Program-made: the position numbers and the translations under genes
DNA from: Myxococcota bacterium
GTDB lineage: Bacteria; Myxococcota; XYA12-FULL-58-9; JASMKV01
Direction of reading: 5' to 3'
Assembly (NCBI GenBank): GCA_030749035.1
Contig: JASMKV010000193.1
Location: forward strand, 1-39,626
DNA length: 39,626 nucleotides
The notes under the pieces: model-generated
What the model was told of the DNA's origin: nothing
The model's database searches: none
Seen by the model: the letters and a program-made list of their open reading frames with translations, nothing else
Shown here: positions 1 through 8,142 of the stretch, in pieces
Numbering within the stretch: the first letter of the stretch is position 1
Layout: each line of letters begins with the position of its first letter

Positions 1-657
1 TGATGAAACACTGCGCGATGGATTACAATCGCCTTCGGTAACCGACCCGGATGTAGATAAGAAGTTAGAGCTGCTCGAACTGATGGAGCAACTGGGGATC
101 TCCTGTGCAGATATTGGTTTACCAGGGGCAGGCTCAAGAGCTAAAGCCGATGTCTTGGCCATGGCTAAAGCAATGTCGGAAAATAATTTTAAAATTAAGG
201 CAACCTGCGCTGCACGAACCAAAGTCGAAGACATTGAACTGATGCCATTTGATGCCCGGCAGATCTGGAATACGGGAAAATTTATGAGTGCCGAGCATAT
301 TAAGCGCATTCTAAAAGAATGCACTTCCCCACAATCGATTCTGTCGATGGCACGAATACAGAGCATTATGTCTACAAAATACCCGGATACAGAGGGAAGG
401 TGGCCATCATTCCAGCTTTTACACGAAACATTTGCCGTACATGCAATCGCATCAGGATAACAGCTGATGGCAAAATTCGTAATTGTCTTTTCTCCCATGA
501 TGAATTCGACCTGCTGAAATTGTTGCAGAATGGTGAAAGCGATGCAGAGGTTAAGATTCGACTAAAGGATGCCATGTGGCAAAAAGATATCGACGGCTGG
601 CAAGCAGGAAACAAAGGAAAAGGAACAAGGAGCTCGATGGCACTGATCGGAGGATGA
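1..657 (+). pseudogene. Chimeric remnant: HMGL-like synthase N-part fused to MoaA C-part, frameshifted
   Basis: Reading in frame from base 2, the first about 78 codons look like an HMGL/2-isopropylmalate synthase-type TIM barrel: DETLRDGLQSP near the N-terminus, then GLPGAGSRA and CAARTKVEDI. Around base 236 the protein switches in frame to MoaA, the GTP 3',8-cyclase of molybdopterin synthesis (ELMPFDAR, WNTGKFMS). Near base 315 the MoaA reading shifts by one frame. It then continues to a normal MoaA C-terminus, with the second [4Fe-4S] site CRTCNR...NC, and ends SSMALIGG at 657. The MoaA radical-SAM N-terminus is absent. I read this as a deletion fusion of two genes plus a frameshift, so a dead gene. 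The start lies outside the window. Family assignment of both halves is confident; the mechanism is inferred. Confidence 0.75.
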
Positions 658-815
658 TGGAATTGAGAATCATGTTGGCACGTTTTTAAAATGTGTTGCT
701 GACATGATGCGCTACCAATACTTTGCAACGCGACTCTTATTTTTCAATACGATACCTGCATGTACGAAAAGCCGACCATCACATCGGTACAGCCGGCAAT
801 GGGCAGAGACCCACC
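658..815. other. Junction between moaA remnant and G/C-rich catabolic block
   Basis: No gene is seen here. Composition changes from A/T-rich to G/C-rich at roughly 740-800, just beyond the end of the MoaA remnant and just downstream of the minus-strand SDR gene. This is one edge of the putative transferred segment. No inverted repeat, target duplication or transposase is visible. Confidence 0.4.
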
Positions 816-1565
816 TCAGACCAAGGTGCGTCCACCGTCCACCACCAAAACTTGCCCGGTGATGTAGGCGCTGTGACGATCTGCGAAAAAGCGATGTACC
901 CTGGCGATCTCCTCCGCTTCGGCGATACGCCCCACGGGGATCTTGGTGATGGCCTCGTCTTTGACCGGTTCTGGTATGGCCGCCGTCATGGCGGTGCGCA
1001 CAAAACCCGGCGCCACCGCGTTCACCGTGATGCCATAACGGGCCCATTCGATGGCCAAGGTGCGGGTGAGACCAATGACGCCCGCCTTGGATGCCGCGTA
1101 ATTCGCCTGTCCAAATTTCCCCCGGGCGTTGATGGAGGAGGTATTGATAATTCGTCCATAACGCTGTGTTTTCATGAAGGTTGCGGCGGCCTGGGCCATC
1201 AGAAAGGTGCCCGTCAAGTTGACGTCGAGTACCGCCCGAAAATCCCCGGACGCCAACTTCAACGCCGTTCGATCCCGGGTAATGCCAGCGTTGTTGATCA
1301 GCACATGGAGCCCGCCAAACGCTTCGACCACCCGCTCCAGGGCGCCACAGCCCGCGGCTTCATCAGCCACATCACAAGCCAAACCCATGGCCACACAACC
1401 CGCGTGGACCGCCATGGCCCGTTCCGCCGTCTGCCTCGCCGCCGCTTCGTCCAGATCCAAACAGGCCACCTTGGCCCCAAGCGCTGCGAAACCCATGGCC
1501 GTCGCTTCACCGATGCCCATGGCCGCACCGGTAACCACCACCACATCGCCGGCAAATGTCGCCAT
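816..1565 (-). CDS. SDR-family NAD(P)-dependent dehydrogenase, possibly 3-hydroxyacyl-CoA (3-hydroxypimelyl-CoA) dehydrogenase
   Basis: This is a classical short-chain dehydrogenase of about 249 residues with a single Rossmann fold. Visible signatures are TGAAMGIG for the cofactor loop, the NNAG strand, and a catalytic Ser-Tyr-Lys set (NTSSINARGKF followed by YAASK). A FabG/PhaB-like C-terminus ends ITGQVLVVDGG. I place the start at ATG 1565 (MATFAGDVVVVTG) because it gives the normal SDR N-terminus; an in-frame ATG at 1598 would add 11 residues and overlap dch. The gene follows dch with its start just inside or after the dch stop, so the two are co-transcribed. Its place in the benzoyl-CoA block suggests it oxidises the 3-hydroxypimelyl-CoA made by Oah, but the sequence alone cannot separate this from other 3-ketoacyl reductase activities. 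G/C-rich like its neighbours. Confidence 0.8.
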   Translation of the reverse strand: MATFAGDVVVVTGAAMGIGEATAMGFAALGAKVACLDLDEAAARQTAERAMAVHAGCVAMGLACDVADEAAGCGALERVVEAFGGLHVLINNAGITRDRTALKLASGDFRAVLDVNLTGTFLMAQAAATFMKTQRYGRIINTSSINARGKFGQANYAASKAGVIGLTRTLAIEWARYGITVNAVAPGFVRTAMTAAIPEPVKDEAITKIPVGRIAEAEEIARVHRFFADRHSAYITGQVLVVDGGRTLV

Positions 1566-1576
1566 CGCCTCGCCGC

Positions 1577-2353
1577 TCACGGTCTCACACCCTGCCATTG
1601 AGCCTGTCGCTTCTCCTCAAACGCTTTGATTCCCTCGGTGGCATCGGGATGAGGGAGGAGCTTCTCCAAGTACACCTTTTCCAAGGCGGGAATGCTCTCG
1701 CCCCACGCCTTTCGAGCCCGGCCATGCATCTCAGCCGCCGCCAGGCCCAAGACAGCCGGACTTTTACCGCCGTAAAGCGCCAGCTCCGCCTCCAAAGCGG
1801 TATCCATCCCGCCCTCTGGCGCCAGGCGGTCCACCAGGCCCCAAGCATGGAGCTGGGAAGGCGCCACCTCATCACCGCTGCAAACCATCTCCACCATGGC
1901 ACCATGATGGGCGCGGAATGGCAAAATCGCAAGGGCGACGGGCGGATAGCAGCCCACTTTGATTTCCGGAAAGCCAATGCGGGCACACTCCTCGGCGACG
2001 ACGCGGTCGCAAGCAAAGGCCAGCTCGGCGGCGCCCCCGAGACAATGGCGCCGAACAGCAGCGATGGTGATGGCACGAAGCCCCAAGAGAGCATCGAAGA
2101 TCTCATGAAAAGCCGGCAGCAGCTTCGGCATGAAGTCAGGGGTATGCTGGGAGATATCAACGCCAGCGGAAAAGAGTTTCCCGGCGCCTCGGATGATCAC
2201 CACGCGTACCACATCCTCCTCAGCCAGGGCTCGGAGCGCCTTGGTCAAGGCCTCGCAATGTTTGAAATCAAGAATATTGGCTCGACCATTCTCAATGGTT
2301 AAACTACAGGTAGGCACACCATCGACCGTCACGTGCTCTTGATGAATCGGCAT
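1577..2353 (-). CDS. dch: Cyclohexa-1,5-diene-1-carbonyl-CoA hydratase
   Basis: This crotonase-superfamily protein of 258 residues matches the length of characterised dienoyl-CoA hydratases. It would add water to cyclohexa-1,5-diene-1-carbonyl-CoA, the product of benzoyl-CoA reductase, giving 6-hydroxycyclohex-1-ene-1-carbonyl-CoA. Visible motifs are the CoA/oxyanion segments KLFSAGVDIS and RHCLGGAAELAFACD, then FPEIKVGCYPP, which is typical of Dch. The start is ATG 2353, preceded by an excellent GGAGGAG ribosome site seven bases or so upstream; an upstream in-frame ATG (2407) lacks this. It is the first gene of a minus-strand pair with the SDR gene and lies divergent from had-oah-bcr. Assignment rests on motif match plus all partner genes being present nearby. 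Confidence 0.88.
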   Translation of the reverse strand: MPIHQEHVTVDGVPTCSLTIENGRANILDFKHCEALTKALRALAEEDVVRVVIIRGAGKLFSAGVDISQHTPDFMPKLLPAFHEIFDALLGLRAITIAAVRRHCLGGAAELAFACDRVVAEECARIGFPEIKVGCYPPVALAILPFRAHHGAMVEMVCSGDEVAPSQLHAWGLVDRLAPEGGMDTALEAELALYGGKSPAVLGLAAAEMHGRARKAWGESIPALEKVYLEKLLPHPDATEGIKAFEEKRQAQWQGVRP

Positions 2354-2860
2354 ATCTTTTCTTCTCCTCCAAGGCTCAGGGGTCTTTGGCAGACCGCAAT
2401 CCAGCATCGCCCGCCGAGAGCCTACAACGCCACAACACGTAAAAAACGGAGCGTAGAAAGCAGAAAATGGGCCAGACGCTTAACCAATGGACCATGCCCT
2501 GCAAAGGAAAGGACCAAACCGCTTAAAATTGCTGTATGCATACGAATACCTCCAAACCTTTCAATAGGTGCTGGGGAAATCTAAAACTGGAACCCAGCAA
2601 ACTATGTGCCACCAATATTGTGCAATAATAATCAGGTTGAGGATTACAACTGAGTAACAAGGGTGCTTTACAAGGTGTCAATTCCGTAACATCCATCAAG
2701 CGCTAAAAATATAATACCTTCCTTGATGAAAAACATTCCACCCTATTTACCCCTCAGCGAATGTTGTAAATGCCGAAGTAGAATCACTTCATACGCCCTA
2801 ACCACAACATTACAATACAAATGTATATACAAAAGTTCCGACAAAGGCAGCCCCTCTAAT
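2354..2860. other. A/T-richer spacer between the two catabolic blocks
   Basis: About 500 bases hold no gene that I can support. Composition falls from G/C-rich to A/T-rich soon after the dch start (about 2400), and stays so until about 3115. The stretch therefore resembles the resident genome rather than the catabolic blocks. It should contain the dch promoter on the minus strand, but I could not single out a convincing -35/-10. Confidence 0.4.
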
Positions 2861-2877
2861 TTGGCCCGCAAATTGCT
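2861..2877 (+). promoter_or_regulatory. Candidate sigma-54 (-24/-12) promoter
   Basis: The sequence TTGGCCCGCAAATTGCT matches the sigma-54 consensus (TTGGCACG, four bases, TTGCW) at every position except one, with the invariant GG and GC exactly ten bases apart. A start site near 2888 would lead into the truncated peroxidase gene at 2920 and then, with no obvious terminator, into had at 3163. The same bases also form a weak GGCCC/GGGCC hairpin, so a minor terminator role cannot be excluded. No activator gene is in the window. Confidence 0.6.
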
Positions 2878-2919
2878 GGGCCTTTAGCCGCTGCTTACAA
2901 AGGTCTCTGGGGGGATGAA

Positions 2920-3150
2920 GTGAAAGATGAAGTGGTTATAGGTTTCGCGACAATGCTCGCCCTGACGATAATCATGCTTGGCTGCATACACACCAAGCTG
3001 AGCGCACAGTGGCGCACAGCTTCAGAGGATCTCAAATACCTACCTTTGCCCTCTCTGCCAAAACTGGGTGAGCCTAAAAGAGAGCTGGCCAAGCTTGGAA
3101 AGTTTCTCTTTTTTGACCGACAAAACGTAATCAGGCACCAAAACACCTAA
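2920..3150 (+). pseudogene. Truncated di-heme cytochrome c peroxidase (MauG/CcpA family), N-terminal fragment
   Basis: A GTG start follows a run of six G, and the product begins with a hydrophobic export segment ending in a lipobox-like IIMLGC. The stretch LPKLGEPKRELAKLGKFLFF is the usual opening of bacterial di-heme cytochrome c peroxidases, just before the first heme-binding site. After LGKFLFFD the family similarity stops, and the frame ends ten residues later with no CXXCH. The break at about 3115-3125 coincides with the change to G/C-rich sequence, so the gene looks cut by arrival of the had-oah-bcr block. Intact members are over 300 residues; this is 76. The fragment cannot bind heme. 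It may still be transcribed from the sigma-54 site. Confidence 0.65.
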
Positions 3151-3162
3151 TTTGGGGGCGGT

Positions 3163-4302
3163 ATGCAAGTCAACGCATGGGTAATGAAGGCTGTGGGCAA
3201 AAAGCTTGAGCGAGCCGAATGGACCGTCGGCGAGCTGCCCGCCGGTGAGGTTTTGGTGGAAGTCCTGGGTTGTGGCGTCTGCCATACGGATCTTGGCTAT
3301 CTCTTCGACGGGGTGCCGACGCGCGGCCCCAATCCCCTGACTCTCGGCCATGAGATCGTCGGCAAGGTGGTGGAAGTGGCCACCGATATTTGCGGCGATT
3401 TGGTGGGCGCCCATGTGGTGGTACCGGCGGTGATTCCCTGCGGCGATTGCGATCCCTGCGTTCGTGGCAAAAGCGGCATCTGCGCCAAGCAGATCTTCCC
3501 CGGCAACGATATCCACGGCGGTTTCGCCTCCCATGTGCAGGTACCCGCCCACGGCCTTTGCCAATTCCAAGCCGATGAGTTTTGCGGTGCCACCGGCCCA
3601 AGCGACGCCGATGGCCGCACCAGCGAAACCCTACGCGCGTTGGCCGTGGTGGCGGATGCCATCACCACGCCCTATCATGCCATCTGCAAAGCGGCCTTGA
3701 AGGAAGGAGACGTGGCGGTCTTCGTCGGCGTCGGCGGCGTCGGCGCCTTTGGCGCTCAAATCGCCTTGGCGCGCGGTGCCCAGGTGGTGGCACTCGACAT
3801 CAACGCCGAGCGCCTTTCCCTCCTGCAGAAACATGGCGTCAAGCATACCTTCAACACCGGAGACATGGATGCCAAGACGTTGAAAAAAACCATTCGCGCC
3901 TTAGCAAAAGCCGAAGGTTGGCCACGCGCCGAATGGAAGCTCTTCGAGACATCGGGCACCGTTGCCGGCCAAGAGTTGGCCTTTGAGCTGCTGAATTTTG
4001 GCGCCACACTGATGGTGGTGGGCTATACCATGAAAAAGCCCACCGTTCGTTTATCTCATCTCATGGCTTTCGAGGCGGAGGCCAAAGGTGTTTGGGGATG
4101 CCCGCCGGCCCTCTATCCCGAGGCGCTGGCCTTGGTGCGAAACGGCGACGTGAAATTGGACGACTACGTTGAGCATCACCCCATGAGCGATATCAACGCC
4201 GTGCTCCACGCCGTCCATCAAGGCGACATTCGCAAACGCGTCGTCTTTTATCCCGATTTTTTTCCGGCACCAAACCCGCAAAGAAAAAGCAAGAAGGCCT
4301 AA
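3163..4302 (+). CDS. had: 6-hydroxycyclohex-1-ene-1-carbonyl-CoA dehydrogenase
   Basis: This is a zinc-type medium-chain alcohol dehydrogenase of 379 residues. It would oxidise the 6-hydroxy product of Dch with NAD+ to 6-oxocyclohex-1-ene-1-carbonyl-CoA. Visible features are catalytic zinc ligands in CGVCHTDLGY and LTLGHEIVG, a structural-zinc cluster with spaced cysteines (CGDCDPC...GIC, near residues 102-112), and a Rossmann motif GVGGVGAFG near residue 190. The start is ATG 3163, preceded by GGGGGCGG. It begins immediately after the truncated peroxidase fragment and is followed 25 bases later by oah. The overall pattern matches Had of Thauera/Azoarcus rather than general alcohol dehydrogenases, and the neighbour set makes this firm. 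Confidence 0.92.
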   Translation: MQVNAWVMKAVGKKLERAEWTVGELPAGEVLVEVLGCGVCHTDLGYLFDGVPTRGPNPLTLGHEIVGKVVEVATDICGDLVGAHVVVPAVIPCGDCDPCVRGKSGICAKQIFPGNDIHGGFASHVQVPAHGLCQFQADEFCGATGPSDADGRTSETLRALAVVADAITTPYHAICKAALKEGDVAVFVGVGGVGAFGAQIALARGAQVVALDINAERLSLLQKHGVKHTFNTGDMDAKTLKKTIRALAKAEGWPRAEWKLFETSGTVAGQELAFELLNFGATLMVVGYTMKKPTVRLSHLMAFEAEAKGVWGCPPALYPEALALVRNGDVKLDDYVEHHPMSDINAVLHAVHQGDIRKRVVFYPDFFPAPNPQRKSKKA

Positions 4303-4327
4303 AAAATGCAGAGAGAGGAATAAAGAT

Positions 4328-5425
4328 ATGGCTGATTTTATCTCCCATGAGCTGGTAACAGAACACAAACCCCAAGGTGGCATTCGCTACGAGTTGCGCG
4401 GCATCAATGACGCCGCTGGACAACCCGTCGAGGGCCTGAAGTCGGCATGGATTATTATTGACAACGAACGCCAACTGAACTCCTACACCACCGAGATCAC
4501 CAAAGAGTTGATCCTGGCTTTTCGCCGAGCCTCTGAGGCGCGCGATGTCGTTGCGGTGGTTTTTACGTCGGTGGGGAATCGCTCCTTCTGCACCGGCGGC
4601 AACACCAGAGAGTACGCCGAGTATTACGCAGGCCGTCCCCACGAGTACGGCGCCTATATGCGCCTCTTCAACGACATGGTGTCGTCTATCCTGGAATGCG
4701 ACAAGCCCGTTATTTGCCGAGTGAACGGCATGCGCGTCGCCGGCGGCCAGGAAATCGGCATGGCTTGTGACTTTACCGTCGCGTCGGATGTGGCGGTTTT
4801 TGGCCAAGCCGGTCCCAAACACGGCTCGGCGCCTGTGGGAGGCTCAACGGATTTCTTGCCGGTCTTCGTGGGCGTGGAGCGCGCCATGGTGAGCTGCACC
4901 CTTTGCCAAATGTGGACGGCTTACGAGGCGAAGGATTACGGCCTGATTGCCGAGGTGGTACCGGTGCTCAAAGACAACGGCAAATTCGTTCCCAACCCCA
5001 CGGTGATCACGGATCGGCTGATCGACGATATGGGGCAGAAAGTCTACGGCAAGACGAAAGAAGGCGCCGAATTCGCTGAAGCCAAGGCCAAAATGAAAAC
5101 TATGGAAGTGGACCTCAGCCTCTTGGATGAAAAAGTGGACGCGCTGATCACCTCGTTGGCCCTCACCATGCCGGGCTGTTTGACCAAGACGGTGGAAGAG
5201 GTACGCAAACATAAACTCCAACATTGGGATAAAAATCGTGAGTCCAGCCGCGCCTGGTTGGGGCTGAATATGATGAACGAGGCCCGACTCGGTTTTCGCG
5301 CGTTTAACGAAGGGCCGCGGGGCAATCGCGAGATCGATTATCTTGAGCTGCGGCGTCGCCTCGCCCAAGACGAGCGTTGGGGCGAATCGCTGATCGAAGC
5401 GTTGATACCCAAAGCCGAAGATTGA
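4328..5425 (+). CDS. oah: 6-oxocyclohex-1-ene-1-carbonyl-CoA hydrolase (ring-opening)
   Basis: This crotonase-family protein of 365 residues is longer than ordinary enoyl-CoA hydratases, as is normal for Oah. It hydrates 6-oxocyclohex-1-ene-1-carbonyl-CoA and then cleaves the ring C-C bond to give 3-hydroxypimelyl-CoA. Diagnostic stretches are GNRSFCTGGNTREYAEYYAG, NGMRVAGGQEIGMACDF and FGQAGPKHGSAPVGG. The ATG at 4328 has an AGAGAGGA ribosome site. It is in tandem with had (25-base gap). A terminator-like hairpin follows directly after the stop, so bcrCBAD may be transcribed separately or by partial read-through. Confidence 0.95.
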   Translation: MADFISHELVTEHKPQGGIRYELRGINDAAGQPVEGLKSAWIIIDNERQLNSYTTEITKELILAFRRASEARDVVAVVFTSVGNRSFCTGGNTREYAEYYAGRPHEYGAYMRLFNDMVSSILECDKPVICRVNGMRVAGGQEIGMACDFTVASDVAVFGQAGPKHGSAPVGGSTDFLPVFVGVERAMVSCTLCQMWTAYEAKDYGLIAEVVPVLKDNGKFVPNPTVITDRLIDDMGQKVYGKTKEGAEFAEAKAKMKTMEVDLSLLDEKVDALITSLALTMPGCLTKTVEEVRKHKLQHWDKNRESSRAWLGLNMMNEARLGFRAFNEGPRGNREIDYLELRRRLAQDERWGESLIEALIPKAED

Positions 5426-5466
5426 GAAGCCGCGGGAAGTTAAATGTGGAACGGCTTCGCTTTTTT
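5426..5466 (+). terminator. Intrinsic terminator-like hairpin after oah
   Basis: GAAGCCG at 5426-5432 pairs perfectly with CGGCTTC at 5452-5458, and six T follow at 5461-5466. The loop is long (19 bases), which weakens it. It begins at the base after the oah stop codon. It may set the ratio of had-oah to bcr transcripts. Confidence 0.5.
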
Positions 5467-5635
5467 AGCAACGATGTTGGGGCCTTTCGTGCAGATGCAG
5501 GTGGAATGGCCAAGAGAGAGTTAGGGCGTCGCCTTTGGGGGACGCGCTGGCCGAGGAAAAGACAATCGATGTTTCGGCGGGGACGAGGCTCCCATGGGAC
5601 CACTGGCGCAAAAGCGTTTTAGGAGAGGGGAAGTG

Positions 5636-6808
5636 ATGTCTAAGATGAGTCAAGTGAACGCGCTGGTAGAGCGAGCCGACGCGCTTTATCGGGATGCCGA
5701 TTTCACCGCGGTTCAGCGATGGAAAGAGGCGAATCCGGGGGCCAAAGCGGTGGGTTATCTGCCGATATACGTGCCTCGGGAGCTGATTCACGCCGCCGGA
5801 ATGTTGCCGGTGGGGGTGACCGGCCACGGAGATATCGAAATCATCCGCGGCGACGCCTATTTTCAATCCTACATCTGTCATCTTCCCCGCAGCGTCGTGG
5901 AGTTGGGGGTGAGCGGGCGTCTCGACAGCCTCGATGGCATACTCTTTCCCTCCATTTGCGATGTGGTACGAAACCTCTCGGGGATGTGGAAGGTGATGTT
6001 CCCAGATCGCTGGACGAAATATTTCGATGTGCCGCAGAACTTCGACATGGAGGTGGGCGGCAAATTCTATCGCGCTGAACTCAACAGCGTCCGCCACGAT
6101 CTGGAGGAGTTGGGGGGCAAGCCCATCCTGGACGACGCGCTGCGGGCGAGCATTGCCGTCTACAACGAGAACCGCCAAAAACTCGAGGCCCTCTACGATG
6201 CCCGCTCCCGCAAACCGTGGAAAGTACCGGCGTGGGAATCTTATCTCATGGTTCGGGCCGGTTTTGTGCTGCCCGTGGAGGAACATAACGCCCTCCTCGA
6301 CGAGTATTTGGCCTTGGCGATGGCGCGCGACGAAAAATCGAAAGACCATATCCGCGTGGTGGTGACTGGCGCGTTCTGCGAACAGCCGCCGGTGGAGATG
6401 ATCCGCACCTTGGAGCGAGCGGGATGCTATATCGTTGACGACGATTTCCTCCTGGGCTCCCGTTGGTTGCGTCAGGACGTTAACGCCGAGGGGGATCCCA
6501 TCTTCGCGTTGGCAGATGCCTTCTTGAATCACAGCACGTCGGCACCATCCAAATACCAAGAAGATGGCAAAAACGGCGAAGCTTTGGTGGCCATCGCAAA
6601 AGAGAAGAAGGCCGACGGCATCGTCTTTTGTGCGCCCAGCTTCTGCGACCCTGCGCTTTTAGATCAACCCATGGCGGTGGCAGCGGTGGAGCGGGCGGAT
6701 ATTCCGTACACTTCCTTTCTTTATTCAGAAAACACGGGGCAGTTTCAGGTAATTCGCGAGCAAGCGGGGACCTTTGCTGACTCGATTCGCCTTTGGAGTA
6801 ATTCATGA
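5636..6808 (+). CDS. bcrC: Benzoyl-CoA reductase subunit C (ATP-dependent, class I)
   Basis: This 390-residue protein belongs to the HgdB/2-hydroxyacyl-CoA dehydratase family. In class I benzoyl-CoA reductase the BcrB-BcrC pair forms the ring-reducing half and receives low-potential electrons from the BcrAD ATPase. Motifs include YLPIYVPRELIHAAG, FPSICDVVRNLSG and the C-terminal CAPSFCDP, with cysteines suited to iron-sulfur ligation. The start is ATG 5636, preceded by AGGAGAGGGG; the in-frame ATG at 5594 has no such site and lies in non-conserved sequence. The stop overlaps the bcrB start by four bases (ATGA). The gene order C-B-A-D equals that of Thauera-type clusters. Confidence 0.93.
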   Translation: MSKMSQVNALVERADALYRDADFTAVQRWKEANPGAKAVGYLPIYVPRELIHAAGMLPVGVTGHGDIEIIRGDAYFQSYICHLPRSVVELGVSGRLDSLDGILFPSICDVVRNLSGMWKVMFPDRWTKYFDVPQNFDMEVGGKFYRAELNSVRHDLEELGGKPILDDALRASIAVYNENRQKLEALYDARSRKPWKVPAWESYLMVRAGFVLPVEEHNALLDEYLALAMARDEKSKDHIRVVVTGAFCEQPPVEMIRTLERAGCYIVDDDFLLGSRWLRQDVNAEGDPIFALADAFLNHSTSAPSKYQEDGKNGEALVAIAKEKKADGIVFCAPSFCDPALLDQPMAVAAVERADIPYTSFLYSENTGQFQVIREQAGTFADSIRLWSNS

Positions 6809-8142
6809 GTGGAGCCCAAACCGAGGACGTGCATAAAGAACCCAGCATGCGCCTCCAAAAAGATATGATTGGCGGCCATTTTCAGGCTTTGGCCAACGCC
6901 AAGAAAAACGGCAAGAAGGTGGTATACACCTTTGTGCCCGGTAACCTTGCCGAGCTTTTGGCGGCTTTTGAAGTGCTGCCGGTCTTGCCCGAGATCAACG
7001 CACTACAGTCGGGGATGCGCAAAAAAAGCGGCATGTTCATCGGCGAAGCCGAAAAATTGGGGCACTCCGAGGATGTCTGCACCTATGTGAAATGCGATAT
7101 CGGCATGTTGAAGAACGGCAATATCGGGCCCACCGGTGAAAAATTGCCGGATCCCGACCTCTTGCTGCTCTCCTACACCGGCTGTTTCACTTTCCTGAAA
7201 TGGTTCGAGTTGTTGCGACAAGAGTACGATTGCCCCATCGCCATGCTGCACGTACCCTACCAAGCCGATGGGAAGATCGAGCCGGGGCATCGCGAATACG
7301 TCGTCAACCAGCTTCGCACGGAGGTAATTCCAAAGCTGGAGGAGGTGACGGGGAAAAAATTCGATATCGATAAACTCCGCGAGCACCTGAAGCTGTCTGT
7401 GCAGGCGGAGGATGATTTCGTGGCCGTGTTGGAATCGGCCAAACATCGTCCATCTCCCATCGATTCCTATTTTGGCGGCGTTTATTATATTGGCCCCATG
7501 TTCACCTCCTTCCGCGGTTCGGAAGCGGGGGTGACGTATTATCGCGCCCTTCGCCAGGAGGTGGAGAAACGTTTGGCGGCGGGCGTCGGTCCCATCACCC
7601 CCGACGGTCCCATGGGCGAGGAGAAGTTCCGCCTGGTGGTAGAAGGCCCTCCCAATTGGACCAGCTTCCGCGAGTTTTGGAAGATGTTCCACGATGAAGG
7701 CGCCGTGGTGGTGGCTTCCAGCTATACGAAGGTGGGTGGCCTTTACGACCGCGGCTTTCGTCACGACCCCGAAAACCCGCTGGAGACTTTGGCAGATTAT
7801 TGCGCCGGTTGTTATACCAATTTGAATCTTCCTCAACGCATCGATTTGCTCTGCCAATACGTGGAGGAGTTCGACGCCGACGGCCTGCTCATCAACTCCG
7901 TCAAGAGCTGTAATAGCTTCAGCGCCGGCCAACTGCTGATCCTAAGGGAGGTAGAGAAGCGCACCGGTCGACCGGGGGGCTTTGTTGAATCAGATCTGGT
8001 GGACCCACGCTATTTCTCGGGAGCCAACATCAAAAATCGCTTGGAATCGTATCTGCAAATGATTGACCAAAAACGAAGCGTCGGTGTATCCGCTGCGCCG
8101 GGGATGCCCCACAGCAAGGTGGATGTGGAGATGGGCCCATGA
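6805..8142 (+). CDS. bcrB: Benzoyl-CoA reductase subunit B
   Basis: This 445-residue protein is the second 2-hydroxyacyl-CoA dehydratase-type subunit. It partners BcrC in the two-electron reduction of benzoyl-CoA to cyclohexa-1,5-diene-1-carbonyl-CoA. Visible are the N-terminal VVYTFVPGNLAELLAAF, SYTGCFTFLKWFELL in the middle, and a C-terminal segment with ADYCAGCYTN and INSVKSCNSFSAGQ, whose cysteines probably hold iron-sulfur clusters. It is joined by ATGA overlaps to bcrC upstream and bcrA downstream, a sign of tight translational coupling. Composition is G/C-rich throughout. Confidence 0.93.
   Translation: MSGAQTEDVHKEPSMRLQKDMIGGHFQALANAKKNGKKVVYTFVPGNLAELLAAFEVLPVLPEINALQSGMRKKSGMFIGEAEKLGHSEDVCTYVKCDIGMLKNGNIGPTGEKLPDPDLLLLSYTGCFTFLKWFELLRQEYDCPIAMLHVPYQADGKIEPGHREYVVNQLRTEVIPKLEEVTGKKFDIDKLREHLKLSVQAEDDFVAVLESAKHRPSPIDSYFGGVYYIGPMFTSFRGSEAGVTYYRALRQEVEKRLAAGVGPITPDGPMGEEKFRLVVEGPPNWTSFREFWKMFHDEGAVVVASSYTKVGGLYDRGFRHDPENPLETLADYCAGCYTNLNLPQRIDLLCQYVEEFDADGLLINSVKSCNSFSAGQLLILREVEKRTGRPGGFVESDLVDPRYFSGANIKNRLESYLQMIDQKRSVGVSAAPGMPHSKVDVEMGP

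Noticed and set aside
723-1601. Long plus-strand open frame opposite the SDR gene
   Set aside because: It lies antisense to a clear SDR with all family motifs; the translation is low-information and Arg/His/Gly-rich, as expected for the complement of G/C-rich coding DNA.
1556-2302. Plus-strand open frame opposite dch
   Set aside because: Dch motifs, length and a strong ribosome site on the minus strand are decisive; the plus-strand product looks random.
2859-2884. GGCCC/GGGCC hairpin as an intrinsic terminator
   Set aside because: The stem is only five pairs with a weak T-run and no gene ends upstream on this strand; the sigma-54 reading of the same bases is much better.
5465-6559. 364-codon minus-strand open frame opposite bcrC
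   Set aside because: Shadow of a well-recognised BcrC in G/C-rich sequence; no family motifs and no ribosome site.
7003-7932. 309-codon minus-strand open frame opposite bcrB
   Set aside because: Antisense shadow of bcrB; His/Ala-rich translation without recognisable domains.
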